The notes under the pieces were generated by a model, which saw only the letters and a program-made list of their open reading frames with translations, was not told where the DNA came from and searched no databases. Source: CAWCDJ01 sp963796485 (GTDB lineage Bacteria > Acidobacteriota > Terriglobia > Bryobacterales > Bryobacteraceae). From it: a DNA stretch of 64,000 nt. The translations under genes were made by a program, and so were the position numbers. Location: assembly GCA_963796485.1 (NCBI GenBank), contig CAWCLV010000004.1:1054001-1118000 (forward strand), given 5' to 3'. Below, piece after piece: positions 1-7,589 of this stretch (the stretch's first letter is position 1; every line of letters starts with the position of its first letter).

Positions 1-258
1 TGTTCGCGGCGGAACCGCGGCGGGCGCCTCTTCGTGCGGTTCGGTGGTTGCCAGCGCTTCCGGACTCAACGGCTGCGACGGCGGCAGTTGCACGTTCGTC
101 TGCGGGATGGAAAGCGGCTGCGGAAGCGGAGCGGGGGCGGGGGCGGTAACCGGCTTCGGCGGCGGAGCGGCCTTGGCCACCTGGGGTTTTCGGTGAAAAA
201 CGCAGCCGGAGAGCGAGAGTACCAATCCGGCGGCCAGCAGTACTCGCAGACGCTTCAT
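1..258 (-). CDS. Proline-rich lipoprotein, N-terminal part
   Basis: The gene runs off the left edge, so only the first 86 codons are visible. The product starts with a basic stretch and a hydrophobic segment ending in LSLSGC, a lipobox with the lipidated Cys at about residue 19. A long Pro/Ala-rich linker follows, typical of a surface or periplasmic tether. It starts 13 bp after the stop of the upstream histidine kinase gene and is probably the last visible member of that operon. The function is not visible because the folded part lies outside the window. The ATG was chosen because the lipoprotein signal begins directly there. Confidence 0.7.
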   Translation of the reverse strand, partial: MKRLRVLLAAGLVLSLSGCVFHRKPQVAKAAPPPKPVTAPAPAPLPQPLSIPQTNVQLPPSQPLSPEALATTEPHEEAPAAVPPRT

Positions 259-271
259 TCGGTAGCCTCGA

Positions 272-2116
272 TCACGCGGCAATCGGCAGGCGGATAAAAA
301 ATGTAGTGCCTTTGCCCGGCTCGCTGGTGAAGTCGATTGTACCATCGTGCAGTTGAACGATCCGGAACGTCATGGCCAGCCCGATTCCGGAACCTTCCTT
401 CCTGGTCGTGAAATACAGGCGGAAAATCTTTTCCCGCAACTCCGGGGGAATGCCCGCGCCGGTGTCGGAAATCCGGATCTCGGCGGTATCTTCGTTCACC
501 AGCGCCTCGAATCGGAGCTCGCCTCCCTGCGGCATGGCCTGCATCGCATTCACCACCACGTTGAGAACCGCCTGTTTGAGCAGGTCCCGGTCTACCCGCA
601 CCGACACACCCTCGATCTCGTGATGTTCCACGATTTCGATCGACGATGCCTCGGCCTGCGGCCGGGCGAGCTCGACAATTTCGCCCATCAGGTCCTGCAG
701 CGGCACGGTGCTAAGCTTCAACTCCACCGGGCGGGTGAAATCCAGGAACGTCTTCACCACGCGGTCGAGCCGGAGGATCTCGCGGCCGATGATTTCCATC
801 TGGGGTTCGAGATCGATCTCGCCGCGGGCCAGTTTCGCTTTGGCTACCTCCACGTGCAGCAGGATGGCGTTCAGTGGATTCTTGACCTCGTGCGCCACCC
901 CTCCCGAGACCCGGCTGATGGCGGCCAGGCGGTCGGCCGTCTGCAGTTCCCGGTTCAGTTTTCGCTGGGCCTCGGGGTCGCGCAGGCGCACCAGCGAGCC
1001 CGTTCCGGTGAGCGCTCCGCCGGCCAGAGTCTCCAGGATGTCCACGGAAAGCAGCACCACCGCTACCTCGCCGACATGCGTCTCCCCCGTTGCAAGCGGG
1101 ACCCTCCGATTACGGATCGGCCGGCCCGTCTGCGAGGCCTGCGCTACCAGCAGCCCGAGAGTCGTGGAGGGCGGAAAAATATCGGTGATTGACTGGCCGG
1201 TCAGGTCCGTACGGTCGCGGCCCAGAAACTTCTCCACCGAGCCCGATGCGAAGACCAGCCGGCCTTCGCGGTTGAAGATCAGGACGGCGTCCTCCAGGTC
1301 GTGCAGCAGGCGATCGATGTTGCCGCGAAGATCCGAAACTTCGTATTGGGCCCCGCGCAGTCTCTGGCCCAGCAGGTTGACCTTCGAAGCCATTACGGAG
1401 AACTCATCGTTCGCCGCTTTGGCGATCATCGCCTTTTCCGGCTCGTAATCGCCGCTGGCCACCAGGTCCAGTTGGTGCCGCAGCACGCCGAGCGGTCTCA
1501 GTGCCACCGCCGAGAAGAGGAAGGTGATCACAAACGCTCCGAGAATCGAAACGATCGCCACCTCTACTGTGCGCCAAAGCGTCGTGGGTGCAATGTCGTT
1601 GCGGATGAACGCCGGCGCCACGATCACCCTCACCAACACCACCGGCTTACTGGTTGTCGGGTTCGACAGCGCCTGCTCGATCTGGAAGAAATTGGGGTCG
1701 TGCGCGAACAGCAGCCTCAGTTTGGGAAGCCAGCCGGTGTCTTCGACAATGCGCCGGAAACTCGGGTAAGGCCCGGAGGTTGCGCCGATGCGGCTGGGGT
1801 CGCTGTCCGCGAGAATCTGGTTGGTGTCCGGATCGACTACGGCGATCTCCAGGATGGCGCGCGCATTCGTCAGCAGCATCAGGAGGTTGTCGGCCAGTCC
1901 CTGGTCGCGCAGCGCTTCTCGCATCGGTACCGTGAGCCGGCTGTTCAGCGTCTGCTTCACGAAACTGGACGCCACCATGTCCAGCACCTGGGCGCGCTCC
2001 AGGTTCGCTTCGAACTGCTGCTGGATGGTGTTGCTGACGCTCGCCATGGAGATCGCGACAACCATCGCTACGGTCAACAAAATGTAGCCCAGCGTCAGCT
2101 TCGCCCGGAGATTCAT
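272..2116 (-). CDS. Membrane sensor histidine kinase with HAMP and PAS domains
   Basis: A 614-residue inner-membrane sensor kinase. An N-terminal transmembrane helix (about residues 7-25) and a second one (about 180-205) enclose a periplasmic sensor region. A HAMP segment (LRPLGVLRHQ onward) and a PAS domain (about 270-370) follow. The HisKA box GGVAHEVKNPLN carries the phospho-accepting His at about residue 409. The ATPase domain shows the N box (NVVVNAMQAM), the G1 box (SDTGAGIP) and the G2 box (GSGIGLAMTF). No response regulator is adjacent, so it is an orphan here. It starts 3 bp after the stop of the oxidoreductase gene, which implies co-transcription. The signal is unknown. Confidence 0.9.
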   Translation of the reverse strand: MNLRAKLTLGYILLTVAMVVAISMASVSNTIQQQFEANLERAQVLDMVASSFVKQTLNSRLTVPMREALRDQGLADNLLMLLTNARAILEIAVVDPDTNQILADSDPSRIGATSGPYPSFRRIVEDTGWLPKLRLLFAHDPNFFQIEQALSNPTTSKPVVLVRVIVAPAFIRNDIAPTTLWRTVEVAIVSILGAFVITFLFSAVALRPLGVLRHQLDLVASGDYEPEKAMIAKAANDEFSVMASKVNLLGQRLRGAQYEVSDLRGNIDRLLHDLEDAVLIFNREGRLVFASGSVEKFLGRDRTDLTGQSITDIFPPSTTLGLLVAQASQTGRPIRNRRVPLATGETHVGEVAVVLLSVDILETLAGGALTGTGSLVRLRDPEAQRKLNRELQTADRLAAISRVSGGVAHEVKNPLNAILLHVEVAKAKLARGEIDLEPQMEIIGREILRLDRVVKTFLDFTRPVELKLSTVPLQDLMGEIVELARPQAEASSIEIVEHHEIEGVSVRVDRDLLKQAVLNVVVNAMQAMPQGGELRFEALVNEDTAEIRISDTGAGIPPELREKIFRLYFTTRKEGSGIGLAMTFRIVQLHDGTIDFTSEPGKGTTFFIRLPIAA

Positions 2117-2119
2117 CTT

Positions 2120-3091
2120 TCAGGACACCTTCAGCAGGAGCTTTCCCGCCGATTTCCTTCCCTCCAGATCGCGGTACGCTTCGGCCGCGCTTCCCAGCGG
2201 GTAAACGCGGTCGATTCGCAATTTCAACCGGCCGGAAGCCACCAGGTTCAGAACGTCGTTGGCGCGCCACAACAGTTCCTCGCGCGTCGCCGCGTAATGG
2301 GCCAGGCTGGGCCTGGTGAGGAACAGCGAGCCCCTGGTGTTCAGAATGGTGGGATCCACCGGCGGAACCGGCCCGCTGGACTGCCCGAACAAGGCCAGCA
2401 ATCCCCTGGGGCGCAGGCAGCCCAGGCTCTTTTCGAAGGTGGTCTTGCCGACGGAATCGTAGACCACGTCCACGCCGCGGCCGCCGGTCAGCCGTTTCAC
2501 CTCGACCTCGAAATCCTGCCGGGCGTAAATGATGGCTTCATCCACGCCGTGTTCGCGGGCGATGGCGGCCTTCTCGTCGCTCGAAACGGTACCGAATACC
2601 CGCGCTCCCGCCATCTTCGCCATCTGCACGGTGAGCCCGCCCGCGCCGCCGGCGGCGGCATGAACCAGGCACGAATCGCCGCTCTTCAGGGCGTACGTGG
2701 AGTGCGTCAGGTAATGCGCCGTCATGCCTTGCAGCATGGCGGCAGCGGCCCTTTCGAAATCCAGCGAGTCCGGAATTTTCACCAGCATGGCGGCCGGGAC
2801 CGCGGCGAATTCGGCGTGCGAGCCGCGCACCATGGCCCAGGCGACGCGGTCACCGGGGGCGGCTTCGGTCACCTCCGGGCCCACCGATTCCACCGTGCCG
2901 GCGCCTTCGCTCCCCAACATGATGGGCAGGTCCGATTTGTACAACCCGATGCGGAAATACACATCGATGAAATTGACACCCGCGGTATCGACACGGACCA
3001 GCGCCTGCTTCGGGCCGGGTGTGGGTTTCGGCGCCTCGGCCACTTCCAGCTTTTCCGGACCGCCGGGCTCTTTCACCAGGAGTGCTCTCAT
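2120..3091 (-). CDS. NAD(P)H:quinone oxidoreductase, zinc-free MDR family
   Basis: A 323-residue medium-chain dehydrogenase/reductase of the quinone oxidoreductase (QOR) type, close to the usual length. The N-terminal GroES-like fold starts MRALLVKEPGGPEKLEV. The nucleotide-binding part contains HAAAGGAGGLTVQMAK, the Gly-rich loop of this family, at about residues 144-160. The zinc ligands of alcohol dehydrogenases are missing, which fits QOR. The likely reaction is NAD(P)H-dependent reduction of quinones or enones in the cytoplasm; the substrate cannot be told from sequence. It sits 3 bp from genes on both sides, between a conserved unknown and a histidine kinase. Confidence 0.87.
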   Translation of the reverse strand: MRALLVKEPGGPEKLEVAEAPKPTPGPKQALVRVDTAGVNFIDVYFRIGLYKSDLPIMLGSEGAGTVESVGPEVTEAAPGDRVAWAMVRGSHAEFAAVPAAMLVKIPDSLDFERAAAAMLQGMTAHYLTHSTYALKSGDSCLVHAAAGGAGGLTVQMAKMAGARVFGTVSSDEKAAIAREHGVDEAIIYARQDFEVEVKRLTGGRGVDVVYDSVGKTTFEKSLGCLRPRGLLALFGQSSGPVPPVDPTILNTRGSLFLTRPSLAHYAATREELLWRANDVLNLVASGRLKLRIDRVYPLGSAAEAYRDLEGRKSAGKLLLKVS

Positions 3092-3094
3092 TTG

Positions 3095-3646
3095 TCAGCC
3101 TCTGCGAAATGCTCTTCTAGTATGGATTGCCGCGGCATAGCATAGCAGGTAAGTCAGAGTGAACGGGAACGAGACTACGCGTGCCAGCGTGCGGACCGCC
3201 CCGGTGCCCGCCAGCCCGGTTCGCAGCAGGACGGTCTGCCGGATGGGGTCCAGGTGCAGCCGGTCGAGCCAGAAGTAATCGCCGTTTTCATTGATGACGA
3301 AAACCTTGGCGGAGACGTGCATCGCCAGCGCCCACTTCCACTTGGCCATGACCGGCTCGCCCGAGCAGACAATCCCGATCAGCCCGTAGCGGTTGCGCGC
3401 CAGTTCCCGGTACAGCCGGCGGCGGCCCTCGCGCCCGCGATAATCGGTAACCCGGTACACACGGCCGTTCGGTGCGTCGAAACCCTTCGGAAGTCCGGAA
3501 TAGCAGGTCACGAGGTCGATGAAGACGCCGGGCCCCCATGTATCGCGCAGTCCGGGGATGACTTTCTCCAGCACGCTTCGGGACCCGCTTTCCACCAGAA
3601 GAATGGCCTCGGTGGAGGGCAGGCGCCCCGTTAGAAAATAACGCAC
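3095..3646 (-). CDS. Conserved hypothetical protein with hydrophobic C-terminus
   Basis: A 183-residue protein not recognised with confidence. The first 120 residues look cytosolic and alternate predicted strands and helices (ILLVESGSR, VFIDLVTCYSG, YGLIGIVCSGEP). The last 40 form a hydrophobic stretch (VVSFPFTLTYLLCYAAAIH) that could be a membrane helix. It may be a remnant of a glycosyltransferase or mobilisation-type Rossmann fold; that is only a guess. The start is GTG, with AAAGGA directly before it and a TATAGT box 7 bp upstream, so the message may be leaderless. It is the first gene of the minus-strand operon that continues through the oxidoreductase and kinase. Confidence 0.6.
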   Translation of the reverse strand: MRYFLTGRLPSTEAILLVESGSRSVLEKVIPGLRDTWGPGVFIDLVTCYSGLPKGFDAPNGRVYRVTDYRGREGRRRLYRELARNRYGLIGIVCSGEPVMAKWKWALAMHVSAKVFVINENGDYFWLDRLHLDPIRQTVLLRTGLAGTGAVRTLARVVSFPFTLTYLLCYAAAIHTRRAFRRG

Positions 3647-3710
3647 TCCTTTGACTATACCCTGTAGCGATGGCGCCGGTCCCGAAGCCTCCCGTTGCTA
3701 CCATGGAGCT

Positions 3711-4607
3711 ATGGCCGCGATCGAGAAGCTCCTGACCGAACAGCCCAACCCGGCCTCCGCCGCCATCGACCGCGTTGGGACCGAAGAGGCGATGCGCATC
3801 ATCAACGCGGAAGACCGGAAGGTCGCGGCGGCGGTGGAGCGCGAGATCCCCGCGATTGCCCGGGCAGTGGACGCCATCGCGGCGGCCATCGAACAAGGCG
3901 GGCGGCTGTTTTACATCGGCGCGGGAACCAGCGGGCGGCTCGGCGTGCTCGACGCCTCCGAATGCCCGCCCACCTTCAGCGTCCCTCCCGAACTCGTGCA
4001 GGGAATCATCGCCGGCGGCGAGGCGGCCCTGAGCCGCGCGACGGAAACCACCGAAGACGATCCGGCGATCGGCGTCCGCGACCTCGCGGCGCGCGGCTTC
4101 CGTTCCGGCGACGTGCTGGTGGGAATCGCCGCGAGCGGGCGAACGCCCTACGTTTTGGGGGCCATCGCCGAGGCCCGGCGGCTGGAGGCCGTCACGGTGG
4201 GGATCAGCTGCACACCCGATTCGGAACTGGCGCGGGCGGTGGATATCGCCATCACCCCGCTCCCCGGTCCCGAAATCGTGGCCGGCTCCACGCGAATGAA
4301 GGCCGGGACCGCGCAGAAATTGGTCCTGAACATGCTCAGTACAGGAGCGTTCATCCGGTTGGGTTACGTTTACGGCAACCTGATGGTGAATGTTCAGCCG
4401 AAGAACACTAAACTGGTGGATCGCGCACGCCGCATCGTCGCCGGGGCGGCGGGGATTTCGTACGAACGCGCGGCGGAGCTTCTCGAAGGGGGAGGCCGTA
4501 GCGTGCGCACCGCGATCCTGATGGCGAAAACAGGGCTGGCCCGCGAAGAGGCGGAGCGGAAGCTCGCCGCGGCCGGCGGAAGGATTCGAAAGGCACTCGA
4601 TGGATAA
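3711..4607 (+). CDS. murQ: N-acetylmuramic acid 6-phosphate etherase
   Basis: A 298-residue SIS-domain enzyme that cleaves the D-lactyl ether of MurNAc-6-phosphate, giving GlcNAc-6-phosphate and lactate in cytoplasmic peptidoglycan recycling. The sequence begins like MurQ (EKLLTEQPNPASAAIDRVGTEE) and has the sugar-phosphate loop YIGAGTSGRLGVLDASECPPTF at about residues 67-88, then GIAASGRTPYV and GPEIVAGSTRMKAGTAQK. An in-frame ATG lies 60 bp upstream, but the chosen ATG gives exactly the usual length and has GGAG and a TACCAT box just before it. Its stop overlaps the start of murA by 8 bp, so recycling and de novo synthesis are coupled. Confidence 0.95.
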   Translation: MAAIEKLLTEQPNPASAAIDRVGTEEAMRIINAEDRKVAAAVEREIPAIARAVDAIAAAIEQGGRLFYIGAGTSGRLGVLDASECPPTFSVPPELVQGIIAGGEAALSRATETTEDDPAIGVRDLAARGFRSGDVLVGIAASGRTPYVLGAIAEARRLEAVTVGISCTPDSELARAVDIAITPLPGPEIVAGSTRMKAGTAQKLVLNMLSTGAFIRLGYVYGNLMVNVQPKNTKLVDRARRIVAGAAGISYERAAELLEGGGRSVRTAILMAKTGLAREEAERKLAAAGGRIRKALDG

Positions 4608-5856
4608 GTTTGTCATTACCGGCGGTACGCCGCTAAAGGGAGAAATTCCCACCAACGGCTCGAAAAACGCCGCGCTGCCCGCGCTGGCGGCTGCATTGCT
4701 CACCGAAGAACCGGTCACGCTGCACCGCATTCCCCGCGTGCGCGATATCCGTACGATGCAACGGCTGCTGGTGGATATCGGCGCCCAGATGGAGGTCGCG
4801 GATGAGACCGTTCGTATCCGGACCGAGCGCATTCTCTGCCCGGAAGCACCTTACGAGCTGGTGAAAACCATGCGCGCTTCCAGCCTGGTGCTGGGACCGC
4901 TGGTCGCGCGGTCCGGCCGCGCGCGGGTCTCGCTGCCGGGCGGCTGCGCCATCGGCGCGCGCCCGATCAATCTGCATATCTTCGGGCTGGAACAGCTCGG
5001 CGCGCGCATCAACCAGTCCCACGGCTATATCGAAGCGGAAGCCGAAGACGGGCTGCGCGGCGCGGTCGTCAACTTCGACCGCATCACGGTCACCGGCACC
5101 GAAGACCTGATGATGGCCGCGGTGCTGGCCAAGGGCGAGACGGTGCTGCGCAACGCGGCCCGCGAGCCGGAAGTCGTGGATCTCGCGAACTTGCTGATCA
5201 AAATGGGCGCGCGGATCCAGGGCGCCGGCACCTCGGTGATCCGCATCGAGGGCGTCGAGCGGATGCACGGCGCCGAGCACACCATCATCCCGGACCGCAT
5301 TGAGGCCGGGACTTTTCTGATCGCCGCCGCCGTTACCGATGGAGACGTCACCATCACCCAATGCGAGCCCGAACACGTGGATGCGCTCGTGTCCAAGTTG
5401 CAACAGTGCGGAGTGGACGTGACACAGCCGGCACCCGGGTCTTTGCGCGTGCGGGGCGGCGGCAGGCTGCGCTCGGTCGATATCACCACCGAAGAGTACC
5501 CGGGGTTCGCGACCGACCTCCAGGCCCAGTACATGGCCCTGATGACCCAGGCCGAGGGCATCGCCATCGTCACCGAAACGATTTTTGAGAACCGCTTCAT
5601 GCACGCGCAGGAGCTGGCCCGCATGGGCGCGAACATCCGCCTCGACGGCAAGCAGGCCATCGTCGCCGGCCCGCGGCAGTTGACCGGGGCTGGGGTCATC
5701 GCGTCGGACCTGCGGGCGAGCGCTTCGCTGGTGCTGGGGGCGCTGGTGGCCAAGGGTGAGACGGTGATCGACCGCGTCTATCACATCGACCGCGGCTACG
5801 AGAAAATCGAGTCCAAGCTGGCGCGGGCCGGCGCCAAAATCCGTCGAGTGGAGTAA
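4600..5856 (+). CDS. murA: UDP-N-acetylglucosamine 1-carboxyvinyltransferase
   Basis: A 418-residue enzyme of the EPSP synthase fold that transfers enolpyruvate from PEP to UDP-GlcNAc, the first committed step of peptidoglycan synthesis. The Lys-Asn pair of the active site lies in NGSKNAALPALAAAL (Lys22, Asn23). The catalytic loop LPGGCAIGARPINLH carries the Cys (about residue 116) that fosfomycin alkylates, so a fosfomycin-sensitive form is expected. The C-terminal half has EEYPGFATDLQAQ and IFENRFMHAQEL, as in other MurA proteins. Full length with no defects. It overlaps murQ and is followed 2 bp later by a rhodanese gene. Confidence 0.97.
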   Translation: MDKFVITGGTPLKGEIPTNGSKNAALPALAAALLTEEPVTLHRIPRVRDIRTMQRLLVDIGAQMEVADETVRIRTERILCPEAPYELVKTMRASSLVLGPLVARSGRARVSLPGGCAIGARPINLHIFGLEQLGARINQSHGYIEAEAEDGLRGAVVNFDRITVTGTEDLMMAAVLAKGETVLRNAAREPEVVDLANLLIKMGARIQGAGTSVIRIEGVERMHGAEHTIIPDRIEAGTFLIAAAVTDGDVTITQCEPEHVDALVSKLQQCGVDVTQPAPGSLRVRGGGRLRSVDITTEEYPGFATDLQAQYMALMTQAEGIAIVTETIFENRFMHAQELARMGANIRLDGKQAIVAGPRQLTGAGVIASDLRASASLVLGALVAKGETVIDRVYHIDRGYEKIESKLARAGAKIRRVE

Positions 5857-5858
5857 AG

Positions 5859-6227
5859 ATGAAGCATAGTCCCGGCTTTCTCAAGCTGGTGGATGACGCC
5901 AAAGGTCGCATCCGGCAGATCGATATCGAAGGCTATAAGAACGTGGTCAGGTCCGGCGAAGAGCACGTCCTGATCGACACCCGCGAGGACAACGAGTGGG
6001 TTGCCGGGCATGTAGCCGGCGCGGTCCATCTGAGCCGCGGGATCATCGAGCGCGATATCGAGACGAAGTACCCCGATAAATCGACGAAGCTGGTTCTTTA
6101 TTGCGGAGGCGGCTACCGTTCCGCGCTGGTAGCCGACAACCTCCAGAAGATGGGCTACACCAACCCGATTTCGCTGGACGGCGGCTGGCGCGCGCTGAAA
6201 GAATCAGGCTTGCCGCTGGAATCGTAA
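5859..6227 (+). CDS. Single-domain rhodanese-like sulfurtransferase
   Basis: A 122-residue cytoplasmic rhodanese homology domain. It contains the family motifs VLIDTREDNEWVAGHVAGAVHL and the active-site loop YCGGGYRS, with the persulfide-forming Cys at about residue 86, and ends with SLDGGWRALKESGLPLES. The role is probably sulfur-atom transfer or redox work; the partner is unknown. It follows murA by 2 bp and should share its transcript. Its last 70 bp are repeated 196 bp downstream (see the direct repeat), which leaves this copy intact. Confidence 0.9.
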   Translation: MKHSPGFLKLVDDAKGRIRQIDIEGYKNVVRSGEEHVLIDTREDNEWVAGHVAGAVHLSRGIIERDIETKYPDKSTKLVLYCGGGYRSALVADNLQKMGYTNPISLDGGWRALKESGLPLES

Positions 6228-6464
6228 AGTGAGTAGGCCTGAAATCAAATGCGGGCAGGCCGGGAGGCCTGCCCCACCTCGTTTAGTTCACTTCGATTTC
6301 ACATCACTCGATCGCCCGTTATTCTCGACGTCCGTCCACCGGAACGGGATCTTCACCAACCCGATTTCGCCGGCCGGCGGCTGGCGCGCGCTGAAAGAAT
6401 CAGGCTTGCCGCTGGAATCGTAAAGTGAGTAGGCCTGAAATCAAATGCGGGCAGGCCGGGAGGC
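6158..6464 (+). repeat. Partial tandem duplication, 196-bp period, of the rhodanese gene tail
   Basis: The stretch 6158-6268 is repeated at 6354-6464 with only two mismatches, at 6175 and 6178 of the first copy. The repeat holds the last 70 bp of the rhodanese gene, its stop codon and the start of the downstream palindrome. Between the copies, 6276-6356 is a shortened, mutated version of the 3' end of the neighbouring cytochrome gene: blocks there match 6481-6503, 6523-6555 and 6594-6617. The copies therefore arose by tandem duplication across the rhodanese-cytochrome border, with the junction at a short CAC. An apparent 64-codon reading frame at 6229-6423 is the product of this event and not a gene. 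Confidence 0.85.
6253..6274. terminator. GGGCAGGCC palindrome after the rhodanese gene
   Basis: A perfect 9-bp stem (GGGCAGGCC / GGCCTGCCC) with a GGGA loop lies 25 bp behind the rhodanese stop. It has no T-tract on the plus strand. An expanded variant follows the duplicated copy (about 6449-6480), and a related half site lies after the NtrX-like gene near 16549-16565. It is best read as a dispersed REP-like palindrome that may stop or protect transcripts between these convergent genes. Confidence 0.5.
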
Positions 6465-6488
6465 GGCCGGGAGGCCTCCCCACCTGTT

Positions 6489-7553
6489 TTATTTCACTTC
6501 GCCCGAGGGCTTCGCGAACTTCGCATCCTCGATCGGCACGTTATTCTCGATGTCCGAAATCTGAATGGTGAAACGCCCGTTGGGCCGCGCCAGCGTCCAC
6601 CGGAACGGGATCTTCACGCCGCCGGCTTCTCGATAATCGGCATAGTCGATCTGGACCGGCATGCGGCCAAGCGGCGTCTCGGTGTAGCGCACTTCGCGCA
6701 CCGGCAACCCGCTGTTCTTATCGAAATACAGCCGCACCGAAGGATGCCCCGGCGCCGTTCCCATCAAGATCTCGCACGGCACTCCGGCGACTTCCTCCGG
6801 CCTGCCGCGCCGCAGTTGCGGATAGATTTCCTTCAGGCGCAGAGGCAGGTAGAGTTCGGCATCTAACGCGGCGGAGGCCGACTCGGACGGGGACATCTCG
6901 CGCGCCGGCCGTCCGGCGTTGCCCATCCACCCCGCCGTGCCGTCAAACGCGGTGTAGCTCTGGCCGTTGCTGATGGAGACTCGCTTGTTGGGGCCCTTGC
7001 TGAAGACCTCGATCGGCGTCTCCGTGCCGCCCGCCAGCAGTTTGCCTTTCTCCACCCGGCTGGTGACTTTCCGGATCGCGTCCGCACCGCCTGCCGCGGA
7101 GACCCACTTTTCGAGGATCGCATCGGCCGTAACGGGCGACGAGACCGGCGGCCGCATTTCCTCGCGCTGCGGCGCGGCATCGGTCTCGAGCACCGCGGGG
7201 ACGGCGACCGGGCGAGTGGAACCCCGGTGACAGGTGTTACAGGTCACCTGCACGCGGCCGCGAAAACTGTCCTTATTGATGGCCATCTGCATCGCAATCA
7301 TGGCGCGGGCGGCCTTCTTCGGCCCCTTCTCGTCCGAATCCATCTGGCCCCGGACATGGCAGAACTCGCAGTTGACTCCGAGCGAGGCGGAGATGAACTG
7401 CATGGTCGGCATCAACTGATCGGCTGGAATACTCTTCAATTCGAGAACGTTCTTGAAGACCTGTTCGGCGGTCTTATCCTGTGCCTTCGCCATCTGGGGC
7501 ACTACAGCCAGCATGGCTGCGGCAACAAACATTCCTACCCTCTGTTCGCGCAT
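6489..7553 (-). CDS. Exported dihaem cytochrome c, reaction-centre cytochrome type, with C-terminal LolA-like domain
   Basis: A 354-residue secreted protein. The signal peptide ends near AKAQ (residue 25). The first 120 residues resemble the cytochrome c subunit of photosynthetic reaction centres, a family acidobacteria also use outside photosynthesis. There are two CxxCH haem sites, CEFCH (Cys62, Cys65, His66) and CNTCH (Cys105, Cys108, His109). Residues of about 145-350 look like the beta-rich fold of outer-membrane lipoprotein sorting proteins (LYFDKNSGLPVREVRYTETP). A periplasmic electron carrier is likely; the partner is unknown. GAGGAG precedes the ATG and a TATAAA box lies about 17 bp further up. 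Confidence 0.8.
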   Translation of the reverse strand: MREQRVGMFVAAAMLAVVPQMAKAQDKTAEQVFKNVLELKSIPADQLMPTMQFISASLGVNCEFCHVRGQMDSDEKGPKKAARAMIAMQMAINKDSFRGRVQVTCNTCHRGSTRPVAVPAVLETDAAPQREEMRPPVSSPVTADAILEKWVSAAGGADAIRKVTSRVEKGKLLAGGTETPIEVFSKGPNKRVSISNGQSYTAFDGTAGWMGNAGRPAREMSPSESASAALDAELYLPLRLKEIYPQLRRGRPEEVAGVPCEILMGTAPGHPSVRLYFDKNSGLPVREVRYTETPLGRMPVQIDYADYREAGGVKIPFRWTLARPNGRFTIQISDIENNVPIEDAKFAKPSGEVK

Positions 7554-7589
7554 CCGAACTCCTCTCTGGTTTTATAGAATTGTACCTGA

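Noticed and set aside
1301..3145. Long open frame (614 codons) on the plus strand opposite the kinase and oxidoreductase genes
   Set aside because: Shadow of high-GC coding on the other strand; the His/Gln/Arg-rich product has no family features.
3288..4832. Minus-strand frame of 514 codons opposite murQ
   Set aside because: Lies antisense to a complete murQ and overlaps the real 183-residue gene in another frame.
6229..6423. 64-codon frame ending like rhodanese
   Set aside because: Made by the tandem duplication; it has no rhodanese active site.
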